From Streptococcus mitis (GTDB taxonomy: Bacteria > Bacillota > Bacilli > Lactobacillales > Streptococcaceae): a stretch of DNA of 64,000 bases. A program made the translations under genes and the position numbers. The first letter of the stretch is position 1; each line of letters starts with the position of its first letter. Below, in pieces: positions 8,320-16,154 of this stretch. Below the pieces are notes generated by a model. The model made no database searches. It was not told the DNA's origin and saw only the letters and a program-made list of their open reading frames with translations. The stretch is from positions 62,001 through 126,000 of the forward strand of contig NZ_NCVK01000059.1 of assembly GCF_002096845.1 (NCBI RefSeq), read 5' to 3'.

Positions 8320-10116
8320 ATGGAACAAAAACATCGTTCAGAATTTCCAGAAAAGGAACTTTGGGATTTAACAGCCCTATACCAAGACCGTGAGGATTTC
8401 TTGCGTGCAATCGAGAAGGCTCGCGAAGATATTAACCAATTTAGCCGTGATTACAAGGGAAATCTTCATACTTTTGAAGATTTTGAAAAGGCATTTGCGG
8501 AATTGGAGCAAATCTATATCCAGATGAGCCATATCGGCAATTATGCCTTTATGCCGCAGACGACAGACTATAGCAATGAAGAATTTGCCAATATTGCCCA
8601 AGCTGGGATGGAATTTGAAACAGATGCCAGTGTAGCCTTGACCTTTTTTGACGATGCCTTGGTGGCAGCGGACGAGGAAGTCTTGGACCGTTTGGGTGAA
8701 TTGCCACATTTGACAGCAGCTATTCGTCAGGCAAAAATCAAAAAAGCCCACTATCTAGGGGCGGATGTGGAGAAAGCTTTGACTAATCTCGGTGAAGTTT
8801 TCTACAGTCCACAGGACATTTATACTAAGATGCGAGCTGGGGATTTTGAAATGGCTGACTTTGAAGCCCATGGCAAGACCTACAAAAACAGCTTTGTGAC
8901 CTATGAAAATTTCTACCAAAATCATGAGGACGCTGAGGTTCGTGAGAAATCTTTCCGTTCCTTCTCAGAAGGTCTTCGTAAGCACCAAAATACGGCTGCA
9001 GCAGCCTATCTAGCCCAAGTCAAGTCTGAAAAAATCTTGGCAGATATGAAGGGCTACGACTCTGTCTTTGACTATCTTCTAGCTGAACAAGAAGTAGATC
9101 GTGCTATGTTTGATCGTCAGATTGACCTCATCATGAAGGATTTTGCGCCAGTTGCTCAGAGATATCTCAAACACGTTGCCAAGGTGAATGGTCTTGAAAA
9201 GATGACTTTTGCAGACTGGAAATTGGACTTGGATAGCGCCCTCAATCCTCAAGTGACTATTGATGACGCCTATGATTTGGTCATGAAGTCAGTAGAACCT
9301 TTGGGGCAAGAATATTGTCAGGAAGTTGCTCGCTATCAAGAAGAGCGCTGGGTGGACTTTGCTGCCAATAGTGGTAAGGATTCTGGTGGATATGCGGCGG
9401 ATCCATATCGCGTGCACCCTTATGTCCTCATGAGCTGGACAGGCCGTTTGAGTGATGTCTATACCTTGATCCATGAAATCGGGCATTCTGGTCAATTCAT
9501 CTTTTCGGATAATCACCAAAGCTACTTCAACGCCCACATGTCGACCTACTATGTCGAAGCGCCGTCAACCTTCAATGAATTGCTTCTCAGTGACTACTTG
9601 GAGCACCAGTCTGACGACCCTCGTCAAAAACGTTTCGCCCTTGCTCACCGTTTGACAGATACTTACTTCCATAATTTCATTACTCACCTCTTGGAAGCAG
9701 CCTTCCAGCGTAAGGTGTATACATTGATTGAAGAAGGCGAAACCTTTGGGGCAAGCAAACTTAACAGCATTATGAAGGAAGTTTTGACGGATTTCTGGGG
9801 AGATGCCATTGAAATCGATGATGATGCGGCTTTGACTTGGATGCGCCAAGCTCACTATTACATGGGTTTGTATAGTTATACCTACTCAGCTGGACTTGTG
9901 ATTTCGACTGCAGGTTACCTCCATCTTAAAAACTCAGAAACTGGAGCTGAAGATTGGATCAATCTCCTCAAATCAGGTGGTAGCAAGACACCACTTGAGT
10001 CAGCCATGATTATCGGTGCTGATATTTCAACAGACAAACCACTTCGTGATACAATCCAATTCTTGTCTGACACAGTTGACCAGATTATCGCCTACAGTGC
10101 CCAGTTGGGAGAGTAA
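8320..10116 (+). CDS. pepF: Oligoendopeptidase F (M3 family)
   Basis: A 598-residue cytoplasmic zinc metallopeptidase. The active-site motif HEIGHSG (residues ~386-392, in LIHEIGHSGQFIF) with the downstream Glu in the EAPSTFNELL segment is that of the M3B/PepF family, which cleaves short oligopeptides. It starts 10 bp after rsmE with AGAGGAAG as ribosome binding site. A MITE-like repeat with a terminator-like hairpin follows directly and could terminate it. Confidence 0.93.
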   Translation: MEQKHRSEFPEKELWDLTALYQDREDFLRAIEKAREDINQFSRDYKGNLHTFEDFEKAFAELEQIYIQMSHIGNYAFMPQTTDYSNEEFANIAQAGMEFETDASVALTFFDDALVAADEEVLDRLGELPHLTAAIRQAKIKKAHYLGADVEKALTNLGEVFYSPQDIYTKMRAGDFEMADFEAHGKTYKNSFVTYENFYQNHEDAEVREKSFRSFSEGLRKHQNTAAAAYLAQVKSEKILADMKGYDSVFDYLLAEQEVDRAMFDRQIDLIMKDFAPVAQRYLKHVAKVNGLEKMTFADWKLDLDSALNPQVTIDDAYDLVMKSVEPLGQEYCQEVARYQEERWVDFAANSGKDSGGYAADPYRVHPYVLMSWTGRLSDVYTLIHEIGHSGQFIFSDNHQSYFNAHMSTYYVEAPSTFNELLLSDYLEHQSDDPRQKRFALAHRLTDTYFHNFITHLLEAAFQRKVYTLIEEGETFGASKLNSIMKEVLTDFWGDAIEIDDDAALTWMRQAHYYMGLYSYTYSAGLVISTAGYLHLKNSETGAEDWINLLKSGGSKTPLESAMIIGADISTDKPLRDTIQFLSDTVDQIIAYSAQLGE

Positions 10117-10123
10117 ATTAAAA

Positions 10124-10278
10124 GAGTCTGGGACAAAAGTTTAACCTTAAATATAAAAAGCGAACAAAACGAGTTATCTGAAACTCAGAATTCTGTCTTG
10201 TTCGCTTTTTTCTAATCTATCGATTTTAAAAATTTAGAATAAAGAATTCCTAAAATCAAAATTTTTTGTCCTGGCCTC
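10124..10278. repeat. Small terminator-like MITE (RUP/SPRITE-class), copy 1
   Basis: A 155-bp element with imperfect terminal inverted repeats: GAGTCTGGGACAAAA at one end and the complement of GAGGCCAGGACAAAA at the other. It contains the strong hairpin AAAAAGCGAACAA...TTGTTCGCTTTTTT, which can terminate in both directions. A second copy, about 90% identical by eye, is at 47845-48002. It lies between the convergent pepF and SnoaL-like genes. I am unsure whether the published name is RUP or SPRITE. Confidence 0.8.
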
Positions 10279-10283
10279 TTAAA

Positions 10284-10673
10284 TTATCCCCAAAAGCTAT
10301 CTTCTTCAGCTTGATCTGAAGAGAAGAGCCAAACTTCTTTGATTTTTCCGTCTTCAATGCGGAAGAGGTCAATCCCGTTCATATTGAGTTCAGTACCATC
10401 AGCCCGTGTTCCAAGAAAAGTAACATTGGCTGCGATTAAATCCTTATTGTCAGAAACCCAATTTGTTACCACCTTAAAGGTCCCATTAGTTTTCTCAGCA
10501 AATGTAGCCAAGTGAGTTCCTAGCTTGTCCTTACCAACAACTGTACCAGATAGACTATGATTACCAGGTTGATGCCAGACAATATCGTCTGCTATCGTTT
10601 CAAAGACACCAGGAAAGTCACCAGCAATTAAAGCTTGATTATAAGCATTGAAAATTTCTAAGTTTGTTGACAT
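10284..10673 (-). CDS. SnoaL/NTF2-like protein
   Basis: A 129-residue cone-fold protein (EIFNAYNQALIAGDFPGVFETIADDIVWHQPGNH...). The WH.PG and GIDLFRIEDGKIKEVW patterns are those of SnoaL-like polyketide-cyclase/ketosteroid-isomerase-fold proteins, often of unknown substrate. The start at MSTNLEIF is set by GGAG upstream; the longer frame reads through the promoter. It is divergent from an HxlR regulator, so it is probably that regulator's target, perhaps in a response to electrophiles or quinones (inference). Confidence 0.8.
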   Translation of the reverse strand: MSTNLEIFNAYNQALIAGDFPGVFETIADDIVWHQPGNHSLSGTVVGKDKLGTHLATFAEKTNGTFKVVTNWVSDNKDLIAANVTFLGTRADGTELNMNGIDLFRIEDGKIKEVWLFSSDQAEEDSFWG

Positions 10674-10740
10674 ATATATTCTCCATTTCTTTTTTATGAT
10701 ATAATTGTAACAGTTACATACAAAAAAACAAGTAGACACT

Positions 10741-10783
10741 TTTTTGATAGCTAGTATCAAAAATAGTACTTTTATTGATACTA
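10741..10783. promoter_or_regulatory. Operator-like inverted repeats between the SnoaL-like gene and hxlR
   Basis: Arms TTTTTGATA and TATCAAAAA flank GCTAG (10741-10763). A second overlapping pair, TAGTATCAA (10752-10760) and TTGATACTA (10775-10783), follows. The half-site TTGATA/TATCAA therefore occurs three times. This spacing of dyads is what an HxlR-type dimer would bind. A related dyad overlaps the aqpZ promoter at 12022-12042. Confidence 0.6.
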
Positions 10784-10823
10784 AAAGATAAATTTTTTTA
10801 AAAAAATAGAAAGAAGATATTTT

Positions 10824-11156
10824 ATGACAAGTAAAGTGAGTGAGTATGGTATTTGTCCATTTGCGACAACGCAGAGGGTTTTAACGGGGAAATGGGCACT
10901 GGTAATCATTTATCAGTTGAGTACGGGTACCAAACGATTTAAAGAATTGCAGAGATTATTGCCTGGGATTACTCAAACTATTTTGACCCGTCATCTCCGT
11001 CAATTAGAGAAGGATAAGATTGTTCAACGAAAGGTCTATGCCGAAGTTCCACCACGAGTTGAGTACAGCTTAACCGAAATGGGACAGGAATTCAGAGTTG
11101 TTTTAGATGCTGTCGAGAAATGGGGTCTAGATTATATCAAGTTGCTAGAAATGTAG
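10824..11156 (+). CDS. HxlR-family (DUF24) transcriptional regulator
   Basis: A 110-residue winged-helix protein. The N-terminal Cys in GICPFATTQRVLTGKWALVII, the helix KRFKELQRLLPGITQTILTRHLRQLEKDKIV and the wing YSLTEMGQEF are diagnostic of HxlR. The Cys at position 10 is where members such as YodB and HypR sense thiol-reactive compounds. It is divergent from the SnoaL-like gene with operator-like dyads between, and 11 bp upstream of the DUF2785 reading frame, so probably co-transcribed with it. Confidence 0.88.
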   Translation: MTSKVSEYGICPFATTQRVLTGKWALVIIYQLSTGTKRFKELQRLLPGITQTILTRHLRQLEKDKIVQRKVYAEVPPRVEYSLTEMGQEFRVVLDAVEKWGLDYIKLLEM

Positions 11157-11167
11157 AGGTATTGACC

Positions 11168-11959
11168 ATGTATCAAGAGTTACTTAGAAAAATAGCAGAA
11201 GAAAAACCAAGTTATCATGAGGAAGAAATCCAGTGGTTGCTTGACCATTTGGGAGATTCTTCTCCAGAAATTCGCGATGACCTTGTTTTTACAAGCTTTG
11301 CTAGAGGGATTCAGGAAGAGCTATTTACACAGGAACAATTTTATTTCATTGCTGAGGAAATTTTATCTGATGGAGGGTTAGATAAAGAGATTGATAAGGT
11401 AGGCCTGCCAACACTTGAACGTTCTTTTAGGGCACTTGTTTATGTAAATCTCTTGTCTGCGGATGCCAACCAGCAATCGATTTTTTATCAGGTATTAAAA
11501 GCAGAAATTCGTAATGTTCTTTTAAATCAAGGTTTGTACTATCTTTCAAAAGAAAAGGATACAAGGGGTTTTTCAAGTTAGTATGGTTGGGTTCATGCTT
11601 TTGCACATGGAGCCGATTTACTGACAGAGGTGGTTTGTCATCCAAACTTTCCTAAAACCAGAGTTCATGAAGTATTTGATATACTTGGCCAACTATTTAA
11701 AAGAATTTCGATTCGTTTTACAGATGATGAGGATTGGCGTTTAGCAAGAGTGATCTATGAACCTATTTTACAAGGGAAGTTGGAGCAAGAGCAAGTAGCT
11801 TCTTGGATAAAAGATGTTGACTTTCCGATAGAAGAAAGGGAAGATTTTTATAAATTTTCCAACTTCAGATCCTGTCTGTTGGAAGTATATGTCCAACTTG
11901 ACCAGAGAAATAGTTTACAAGATGACTTGAAAGAAGCTATCCAGTCTTTTCAATACTAA
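11168..11959 (+). pseudogene. DUF2785 family gene interrupted by an in-frame TAG
   Basis: The frame from ATG 11168 (MYQELLRKIAEEKPSYHEEEI) reads to TAG at 11579-11581, then continues in the same frame without any shift (YGWVHAFAHGADLL...) to the stop at 11959. The two halves join across GFSS-stop-YGWVHAFAHG, a conserved block of DUF2785 proteins, so a single base change (for example AAG to TAG) produced the nonsense codon. The whole length would be about 263 aa, normal for the family. An ATG at 11630 could restart the second half but has no ribosome binding site. It could be a real pseudogene or a sequencing error. Confidence 0.8.
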
Positions 11960-12003
11960 GAAAAAGCGAGTCAGATTTTCAAAAAACTTTCCAAGCAATT
12001 TTC

Positions 12004-12042
12004 TTGAAACCCTTTCCCTCTTTTGATAGACTAGTATCTAGT
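12004..12042 (+). promoter_or_regulatory. aqpZ promoter with an HxlR-like dyad
   Basis: A TTGAAA -35 box (12004-12009), a 17-bp spacer and TAGACT -10 (12027-12032) preceded by TGA. The sequence TTTTGATAG-ACTAG-TATCTAG over the -10 box closely resembles the dyad at the hxlR intergenic region. Confidence 0.6.
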
Positions 12043-12064
12043 TTTTGAAAAAAGGAGAAAGAAA

Positions 12065-12733
12065 ATGAAACAATTTGTCGCTGAGTTAATCGGTACTTTC
12101 ATGCTTGTGTTCATCGGAACAGGAGCTGTTGTTTTTGGAAATGGTCTTGATGGCCTTGGTCACCTTGGAATTGCCTTTGCCTTTGGTCTGGCAATCGTAG
12201 TTGCAGCCTACTCAATCGGAACTGTTTCAGGGGCTCATTTGAACCCAGCTGTTTCGATCGCTATGTTTGTTAACAAACGTTTGTCATCAAAAGACCTTGT
12301 CAACTACATCCTTGGTCAGGTTGTTGGAGCTTTTATTGCTTCTGGCGCTGTCTTCTTCCTCTTGGCTAACTCAGGGATGTCAACTGCTAGTCTTGGTGAA
12401 AATGCCTTGGCAAACGGTGTCACTGTCTTTGGCGGTTTCTTGTTTGAAGTCATCGCAACTTTCTTATTTGTTTTGGTTATCATGACCGTGACTTCAGAAA
12501 GAAAGGGAAATGGCGCGATTGCTGGTTTGGTAATAGGTTTGTCATTGATGGCTATGATTCTTGTTGGATTGAACATCACTGGACTTTCAGTAAACCCAGC
12601 TCGTAGCTTGGCACCAGCTGTCTTGGTAGGTGGCGCAGCCCTTCGACAAGTTTGGATTTTCATCCTTGCACCAATCGCTGGTGGAGTTCTTGCAGCCCTC
12701 GTTGCAAAAAAATTCCTAGGAACAGAAGAATAA
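12065..12733 (+). CDS. aqpZ: Aquaporin Z-type water/small-solute channel
   Basis: A 222-residue six-helix MIP channel. The two NPA boxes are SGAHLNPAVSI (residues ~58-68) and LSVNPARSLAP (residues ~175-185). The Arg after the second NPA and the bulky residues around it fit a water-selective aquaporin rather than a glycerol facilitator, though this is a weak call. AAAGGAG precedes the ATG. It stands alone between its promoter and terminator. Confidence 0.92.
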   Translation: MKQFVAELIGTFMLVFIGTGAVVFGNGLDGLGHLGIAFAFGLAIVVAAYSIGTVSGAHLNPAVSIAMFVNKRLSSKDLVNYILGQVVGAFIASGAVFFLLANSGMSTASLGENALANGVTVFGGFLFEVIATFLFVLVIMTVTSERKGNGAIAGLVIGLSLMAMILVGLNITGLSVNPARSLAPAVLVGGAALRQVWIFILAPIAGGVLAALVAKKFLGTEE

Positions 12734-12743
12734 TTGAAACTCA

Positions 12744-12781
12744 AAAAGCCTTGCCCCTCGTTTTGAGGAACAGGGCTTTTT
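12744..12781 (+). terminator. Terminator after aqpZ
   Basis: AAAAAGCCTTGCCCCTCG pairs imperfectly with GAGGAACAGGGCTTTTT around a TTTT loop. The T run is on the + strand, and the mirrored A run could also serve the opposite strand. Confidence 0.8.
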
Positions 12782-12791
12782 CGTATCTGTT

Positions 12792-12988
12792 TATATTCAA
12801 TGAAAATCAAAGAGCAAACTAGGAAACTAGCCGCAGACTGCTCGAAGCACTGTTTTGAAGTTGTAGATAGAACTGACGAAGTCAGCTCAAAACATGATTT
12901 TGAGGTTGTAGATGAAACTGACGAAGTCAGTAACCATACATACGGCAAGGCGACGTTGACGCGGTTTGAAGAGATTTCCGAAGAGTTT
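12792..12988 (-). repeat. BOX element with two boxB units (minus orientation)
   Basis: The order on the + strand is boxC (TTCAATGAAAATCAAAGAGC), then two boxB copies (each with CTGACGAAGTCAG), then boxA (CGGCAAGGCGACGTTGACG...CGAAGAGTTT). Its boxA end reaches the queF stop codon at 12987-12989, so the element touches the operon's last gene. Confidence 0.92.
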
Positions 12989-13478
12989 AACGGTTGTCAA
13001 TTTTCTCTGGATAAAGGTCGTGTTGGAAGAGGCGTTGTTCTGCCAAGCCTTCATACTTAGTTCCAGGTTTACCGTAGTTGTAGTAGGGGTCGATTGAAAT
13101 GCCACCGCGCGGAGTGAATTTTCCCCAGACTTCTAAATAGCGAGGGTCTAGCAAATTAACCAAGTCTTTCCCGATGGTGTTGATACAGTTTTCATGAAAA
13201 TCTCCATGGTTTCGGTAGCTAAAGAGGTAGAGTTTGAGGGATTTTGACTCGACACAGAGCTTGTCAGGAATGTAGGAAATATAAATGGTTGCGAAGTCTG
13301 GTTGAGCGGTAATTGGGCACAGTGAGGTAAATTCAGGGCAGTTGAATTTGATGAAATAGTCATTTTCCACATGACGATTGTCAAAGGATTCGAGGACTTC
13401 TGGTTGATATTCGAAAATGTAGTTGGTTTCTTTGTTGCCGAGGAGGCTGAGGTTTTTCATTTCTTCTTGTTGTGACAT
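12987..13478 (-). CDS. queF: NADPH-dependent preQ0 reductase
   Basis: A 163-residue T-fold enzyme that reduces 7-cyano-7-deazaguanine (preQ0) to preQ1. The nucleophilic Cys region [23 protein letters not shown], the E-S-K-S-L-K-L-Y motif binding NADPH ([22 protein letters not shown]) and [12 protein letters not shown] are all present. It is the last gene of queC-queD-queE-queF, 19 bp after queE. Its stop codon lies at the edge of a BOX element. Confidence 0.95.
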   Translation of the reverse strand: MSQQEEMKNLSLLGNKETNYIFEYQPEVLESFDNRHVENDYFIKFNCPEFTSLCPITAQPDFATIYISYIPDKLCVESKSLKLYLFSYRNHGDFHENCINTIGKDLVNLLDPRYLEVWGKFTPRGGISIDPYYNYGKPGTKYEGLAEQRLFQHDLYPEKIDNR

Positions 13479-13496
13479 GATTTTTTCTTTCTAATT

Positions 13497-14213
13497 TTAA
13501 ACACCACGTTGATTATCGTAGAGGAGGGTATGCAGTTGAGGAAGGACGCGGACATTGCCCCAGCTATCGTCGGCAGCGATGCGTTCCCAGAGTTCTTTGA
13601 GACGGTCCAGTTGGTCTTGGACAATATTACCCGTAGCCTTGGGCTCAGGATTTCCTGCTGATAAGAAGAGAACATCTGGTTGGTAGCGTTCTTGTATGCC
13701 TCTGGCAAAGGCTAAATCTGCATCATCAAAGACAGGGATTTTAAAGGTGACCTTGTCTGGATCTAGTTGGGAAACGATAAAGTCCAAAGTTTCAAAGTTG
13801 ACTTCCATTTTTGATGAAGGTGGTTTGGGACTCAGGGTGACTTGGTCGATGTCTTTTAACCAATTTTGCCAGCGAGAGCCTTGGGTCTCAACAGCCAGAG
13901 TGACACCACGTTCCTTGAGCTTGGTGACCAGTTCAGCCATGTTGGCTGCTAGGATAGCAGGATTTCCCCCAGATAGGGTGACGTAGTCATAGCTTCCTAG
14001 TTTATCTAACTCAGCGATTACTTCATCAGCTGTCATGCGAGTTGGCTTTTCAGAGCCATCCCAAGTAAAGGCAGAATCGCACCAGTCGCAGTGGTAGTCG
14101 CAACCAGCAGTGCGGACAAACATGGTTTTCTGCCCGATTGCACGGCCTTCGCCTTGAAAGGTTGGGCCAAAAATTTCCAAAACTGGTAGTTTGAGGACAC
14201 GTTCCCTAGTCAT
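13497..14213 (-). CDS. queE: 7-carboxy-7-deazaguanine synthase (radical SAM)
   Basis: A 238-residue radical SAM enzyme that contracts the ring of carboxytetrahydropterin to CDG. The cluster-binding CDYHCDWC (C-x3-C-x2-C) follows PTFQGEGRAIGQKTMFVRTAG; TLSGGNPAI is the GGE-like SAM motif. Its start overlaps the queD stop by 8 bp, so the genes are translationally coupled. Confidence 0.95.
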   Translation of the reverse strand: MTRERVLKLPVLEIFGPTFQGEGRAIGQKTMFVRTAGCDYHCDWCDSAFTWDGSEKPTRMTADEVIAELDKLGSYDYVTLSGGNPAILAANMAELVTKLKERGVTLAVETQGSRWQNWLKDIDQVTLSPKPPSSKMEVNFETLDFIVSQLDPDKVTFKIPVFDDADLAFARGIQERYQPDVLFLSAGNPEPKATGNIVQDQLDRLKELWERIAADDSWGNVRVLPQLHTLLYDNQRGV

Positions 14214-14649
14214 CTAACCACTCCCGTCTAAATTCCGCAAAGGCAGTCGGAGTCTCATAGAGGCGAACGTATTCCAAACGGAGACCACGTTCGTCTGGCA
14301 ACTCTTGGTTCATGGTTTGGAAAATCCAGTAAACCATATTTTCAGCAGTCGTGTTCATATAGGGCAGGGTTTCATTGAGATAGCGATGATCCAAGTGGGG
14401 CTCTAAGTAGTTCTTATAGATAGCTTTGATGTCTCCGAAATCATAGGCCATGCCACGTTCATCTAAAAATCCACTGACAGCAATCTGCAGATGATAGGTG
14501 TGACCATGAAGGGATTTGCATTTTCCCTCATAGTGAAAGAGATGGTGGGCAGCATCGAAGGTAAACTCTTTTGATACCAAGGTTCTGTGAGGATTGTAGA
14601 CAAGAGACTCCCCAGTTTCCTGTTTGATTTCTTTGGGTGCAAAAAACAT
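14206..14649 (-). CDS. queD: 6-carboxytetrahydropterin synthase
   Basis: A 147-residue T-fold enzyme converting dihydroneopterin triphosphate to 6-carboxytetrahydropterin. Zinc ligands are visible in FDAAHHLFHYEGKCKSLHGHTYHL (three His), with catalytic Cys in the same block. The start is [10 protein letters not shown] at 14649: AAAGGAG lies upstream and the ATG overlaps the queC stop as TAATG. The longer frame runs back inside queC. Confidence 0.95.
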   Translation of the reverse strand: MFFAPKEIKQETGESLVYNPHRTLVSKEFTFDAAHHLFHYEGKCKSLHGHTYHLQIAVSGFLDERGMAYDFGDIKAIYKNYLEPHLDHRYLNETLPYMNTTAENMVYWIFQTMNQELPDERGLRLEYVRLYETPTAFAEFRREWLDD

Positions 14650-15302
14650 TAGGCTTCTCCTTTCTGTGAGAGATAAACATCTAGACCATGTTGCCGTAGG
14701 TGGCAGGCTGGACAATCTCCACAGCCGCTCCCGATAATTCCGTTGTAGCAGGTTAAGGTCTTTTCACGAACATAGTCAAAGGCACCGAGTTGGTCGGCTA
14801 ATTCCCAAGTTTCAGCCTTGTCTAGCCACATGAGAGGTGTTTGGATAACAAAGTCGTAATCCATAGCAAGGTTGAGGGTAACATTAAGAGATTTGACAAA
14901 GACATCCCGACAATCAGGGTAGCCTGAGAAGTCTGTCTCGCAGACACCTGTCACGATATCTTTAATGCCTCGTTGCTTGGCAAGAACTGCCGCAAAGGAC
15001 AGAAAGAGGTGGTTGCGACCGTCAACAAAGGTATTAGGCACCTCTCCCTCTTTTTGCTCGATTTCCAGATCAGAGGTCAAGGCATTTTCAGTGATTTGTC
15101 CCAGTAGAGACATATCTAGGATGTGATGACGAATCCCCTGTTCCTTAGCGATTTCTTGGGCAACTTGAATTTCAAGATGGTGGCGTTGACCGTAGGCAAA
15201 GGTGACAGCTTCGACTGTTTCATAGTGTTCTTTAGCCCAAAAGAGGCAGGTTGTAGAATCTTGACCGCCACTAAAGACGACCAAGGCTGATTGACGTTTC
15301 AT
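14649..15302 (-). CDS. queC: 7-cyano-7-deazaguanine synthase
   Basis: A 217-residue ATP-dependent enzyme making preQ0 from CDG and ammonia. The P-loop SGGQDSTTC near the N-terminus and the C-terminal zinc site [11 protein letters not shown] (with [13 protein letters not shown]) are diagnostic. The start MKRQSAL at 15302 has GGAAGGAG upstream; the frame from 15341 would start inside the leader terminator. First gene of the operon, controlled by the riboswitch at 15375-15412. Confidence 0.95.
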   Translation of the reverse strand: MKRQSALVVFSGGQDSTTCLFWAKEHYETVEAVTFAYGQRHHLEIQVAQEIAKEQGIRHHILDMSLLGQITENALTSDLEIEQKEGEVPNTFVDGRNHLFLSFAAVLAKQRGIKDIVTGVCETDFSGYPDCRDVFVKSLNVTLNLAMDYDFVIQTPLMWLDKAETWELADQLGAFDYVREKTLTCYNGIIGSGCGDCPACHLRQHGLDVYLSQKGEA

Positions 15303-15339
15303 AGTACTCCTTCCAAAATGGGAAATGTTTAGAGCACGC

Positions 15340-15361
15340 AAAAAGCTCCCTTGAGGGAGCT
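15340..15361 (-). terminator. Riboswitch-controlled terminator in the queC leader
   Basis: On the minus strand AGCTCCC/GGGAGCT forms a tight hairpin followed by TTTTT. Its TCAAGG (minus; plus 15349-15354) can alternatively pair with CCTTGA in the riboswitch tail (plus 15375-15380), giving a classic terminator/antiterminator choice. Confidence 0.85.
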
Positions 15362-15374
15362 AAAAAATACCAAG

Positions 15375-15412
15375 TCAAGGTTTTTTTTAGCGATGGCATG
15401 TCCCAAACATCG
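15375..15412 (-). promoter_or_regulatory. preQ1-I-type riboswitch upstream of queC
   Basis: On the minus strand there is a 5-bp stem CGATG/CATCG (plus 15408-15412 and 15391-15395) closing a 12-nt loop TTTGGGACATGC, followed at once by the A-rich tail CTAAAAAAAACC. The tail CC can pair with the loop GG to make the H-type pseudoknot of the preQ1-I class. The tail continues into CCTTGA, which is complementary to the terminator stem. Ligand binding should therefore free the terminator and lower expression of the preQ1 biosynthesis genes. The position directly upstream of queCDEF supports the call. Confidence 0.82.
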
Positions 15413-15427
15413 TAATATTCTACCTAT

Positions 15428-15456
15428 AGTCTAGCATATTTTTTGAAAAATGGCAA
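15428..15456 (-). promoter_or_regulatory. queC operon promoter
   Basis: On the minus strand, TTGCCA (15456-15451), a 17-bp spacer, and TAGACT (15433-15428) preceded by TGC. It starts transcription just ahead of the riboswitch stem. Confidence 0.65.
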
Positions 15457-15463
15457 AGGGCAA

Positions 15464-15496
15464 GAAAAAAGAGACCAAAGCAAGTACTTGGTCTCT
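15464..15496 (-). terminator. Terminator after trxA
   Basis: On the minus strand GAGACCAA/TTGGTCTC forms a hairpin followed by a run of six T. It separates trxA from the que operon. Confidence 0.85.
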
Positions 15497-15503
15497 AATG
15501 TGA

Positions 15504-15818
15504 TTAGCTCAATTCAGCAACGATGGCCTTGATTTGGTCTGCTGTGTGAACACCAGCAACTTGTTTCACCACTTGACCGTCTTTTTTGAAGAGAAGAGTT
15601 GGGATAGACATGATTCCAAAAGCACGAGCTGTGTTTGGATTTTCATCAACGTCCATTTTAACGATTTTCAAGACATCTTCTGAAAGTTCTTCAGACAATT
15701 TGTCCAAGATTGGACCTTGCATACGACATGGACCACACCAAGTTGCCCAGAAGTCTACTAAGACCAAACCGTCTTTTGTTTCTTGTTCGAATGTTGCATC
15801 TGTAATTGCTTTTGCCAT
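15504..15818 (-). CDS. trxA: Thioredoxin
   Basis: A 104-residue classical thioredoxin with the redox motif WCGPC (in FWATWCGPCRMQGP) and the cis-Pro loop MSIPTLLFK. It reduces cytoplasmic disulfides, including ribonucleotide reductase and peroxidases. It is 15 bp downstream of the DUF4649 gene on the same strand, so the two are probably one transcript from the promoter at 16087-16115. Confidence 0.96.
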   Translation of the reverse strand: MAKAITDATFEQETKDGLVLVDFWATWCGPCRMQGPILDKLSEELSEDVLKIVKMDVDENPNTARAFGIMSIPTLLFKKDGQVVKQVAGVHTADQIKAIVAELS

Positions 15819-15833
15819 TGTATTTCTCCTTTT

Positions 15834-16055
15834 TTAGTTATATTGGCTTAAATCTTGTTTCATGAGATAGAAGAAGACATCTCCGTAAGTCCCATGGTAG
15901 TCCAAATCATGACCGTTGTAGGTTAATTTTTGGACAGGGTAGTAGTCTGCGACGCCGATAAGGCAAGCTTGTTGCGAACGATCAAAGTCTTCATAAGATT
16001 CGAAAGTTACAGTTCTTTCATTCTTGCTGGCATCTAGATAGGTAATTTCAATCAT
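15834..16055 (-). CDS. DUF4649 family small protein
   Basis: A 73-residue protein (MIEITYLDASKNERTVTFESYEDFDRSQQACLIGVADYYPVQ...) matching the streptococcal DUF4649 family, function unknown. The ATG at 16055 follows AAAGGAG; the longer frame crosses the promoter. A single Cys sits in a QQACLIGVADYYP segment. Co-transcribed with trxA by position. Confidence 0.75.
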   Translation of the reverse strand: MIEITYLDASKNERTVTFESYEDFDRSQQACLIGVADYYPVQKLTYNGHDLDYHGTYGDVFFYLMKQDLSQYN

Positions 16056-16086
16056 GTTTAAAACTCCTTTGTTTAATGATGATTTT

Positions 16087-16115
16087 ATTTTACTCCTTGT
16101 AAAAGAGAATGTCAA
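16087..16115 (-). promoter_or_regulatory. Promoter of DUF4649-trxA
   Basis: On the minus strand a perfect TTGACA (16115-16110), a 17-bp spacer and TAAAAT (16092-16087). Confidence 0.75.
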
Positions 16116-16123
16116 GAAAAATG

Positions 16124-16137
16124 ATTGCGCACGCAAC
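16124..16137. promoter_or_regulatory. MarR operator candidate, site 1
   Basis: ATTGCGCACGCAAC, almost the same as the dyad at 16608-16621 in the marR promoter. It lies 8 bp upstream of the -35 box of the DUF4649-trxA promoter, so binding could activate or block it. Confidence 0.6.
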
Positions 16138-16154
16138 TTTTTACTAAAATCATC

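Noticed and set aside
12316-12948. 210-codon minus-strand frame across aqpZ and a BOX element
   Set aside because: It runs antisense through aqpZ, a terminator and a repeat; no ribosome binding site.
12800-13060. 86-codon + strand frame
   Set aside because: It reads through the BOX element into the antisense of queF; BOX elements often leave such open frames.
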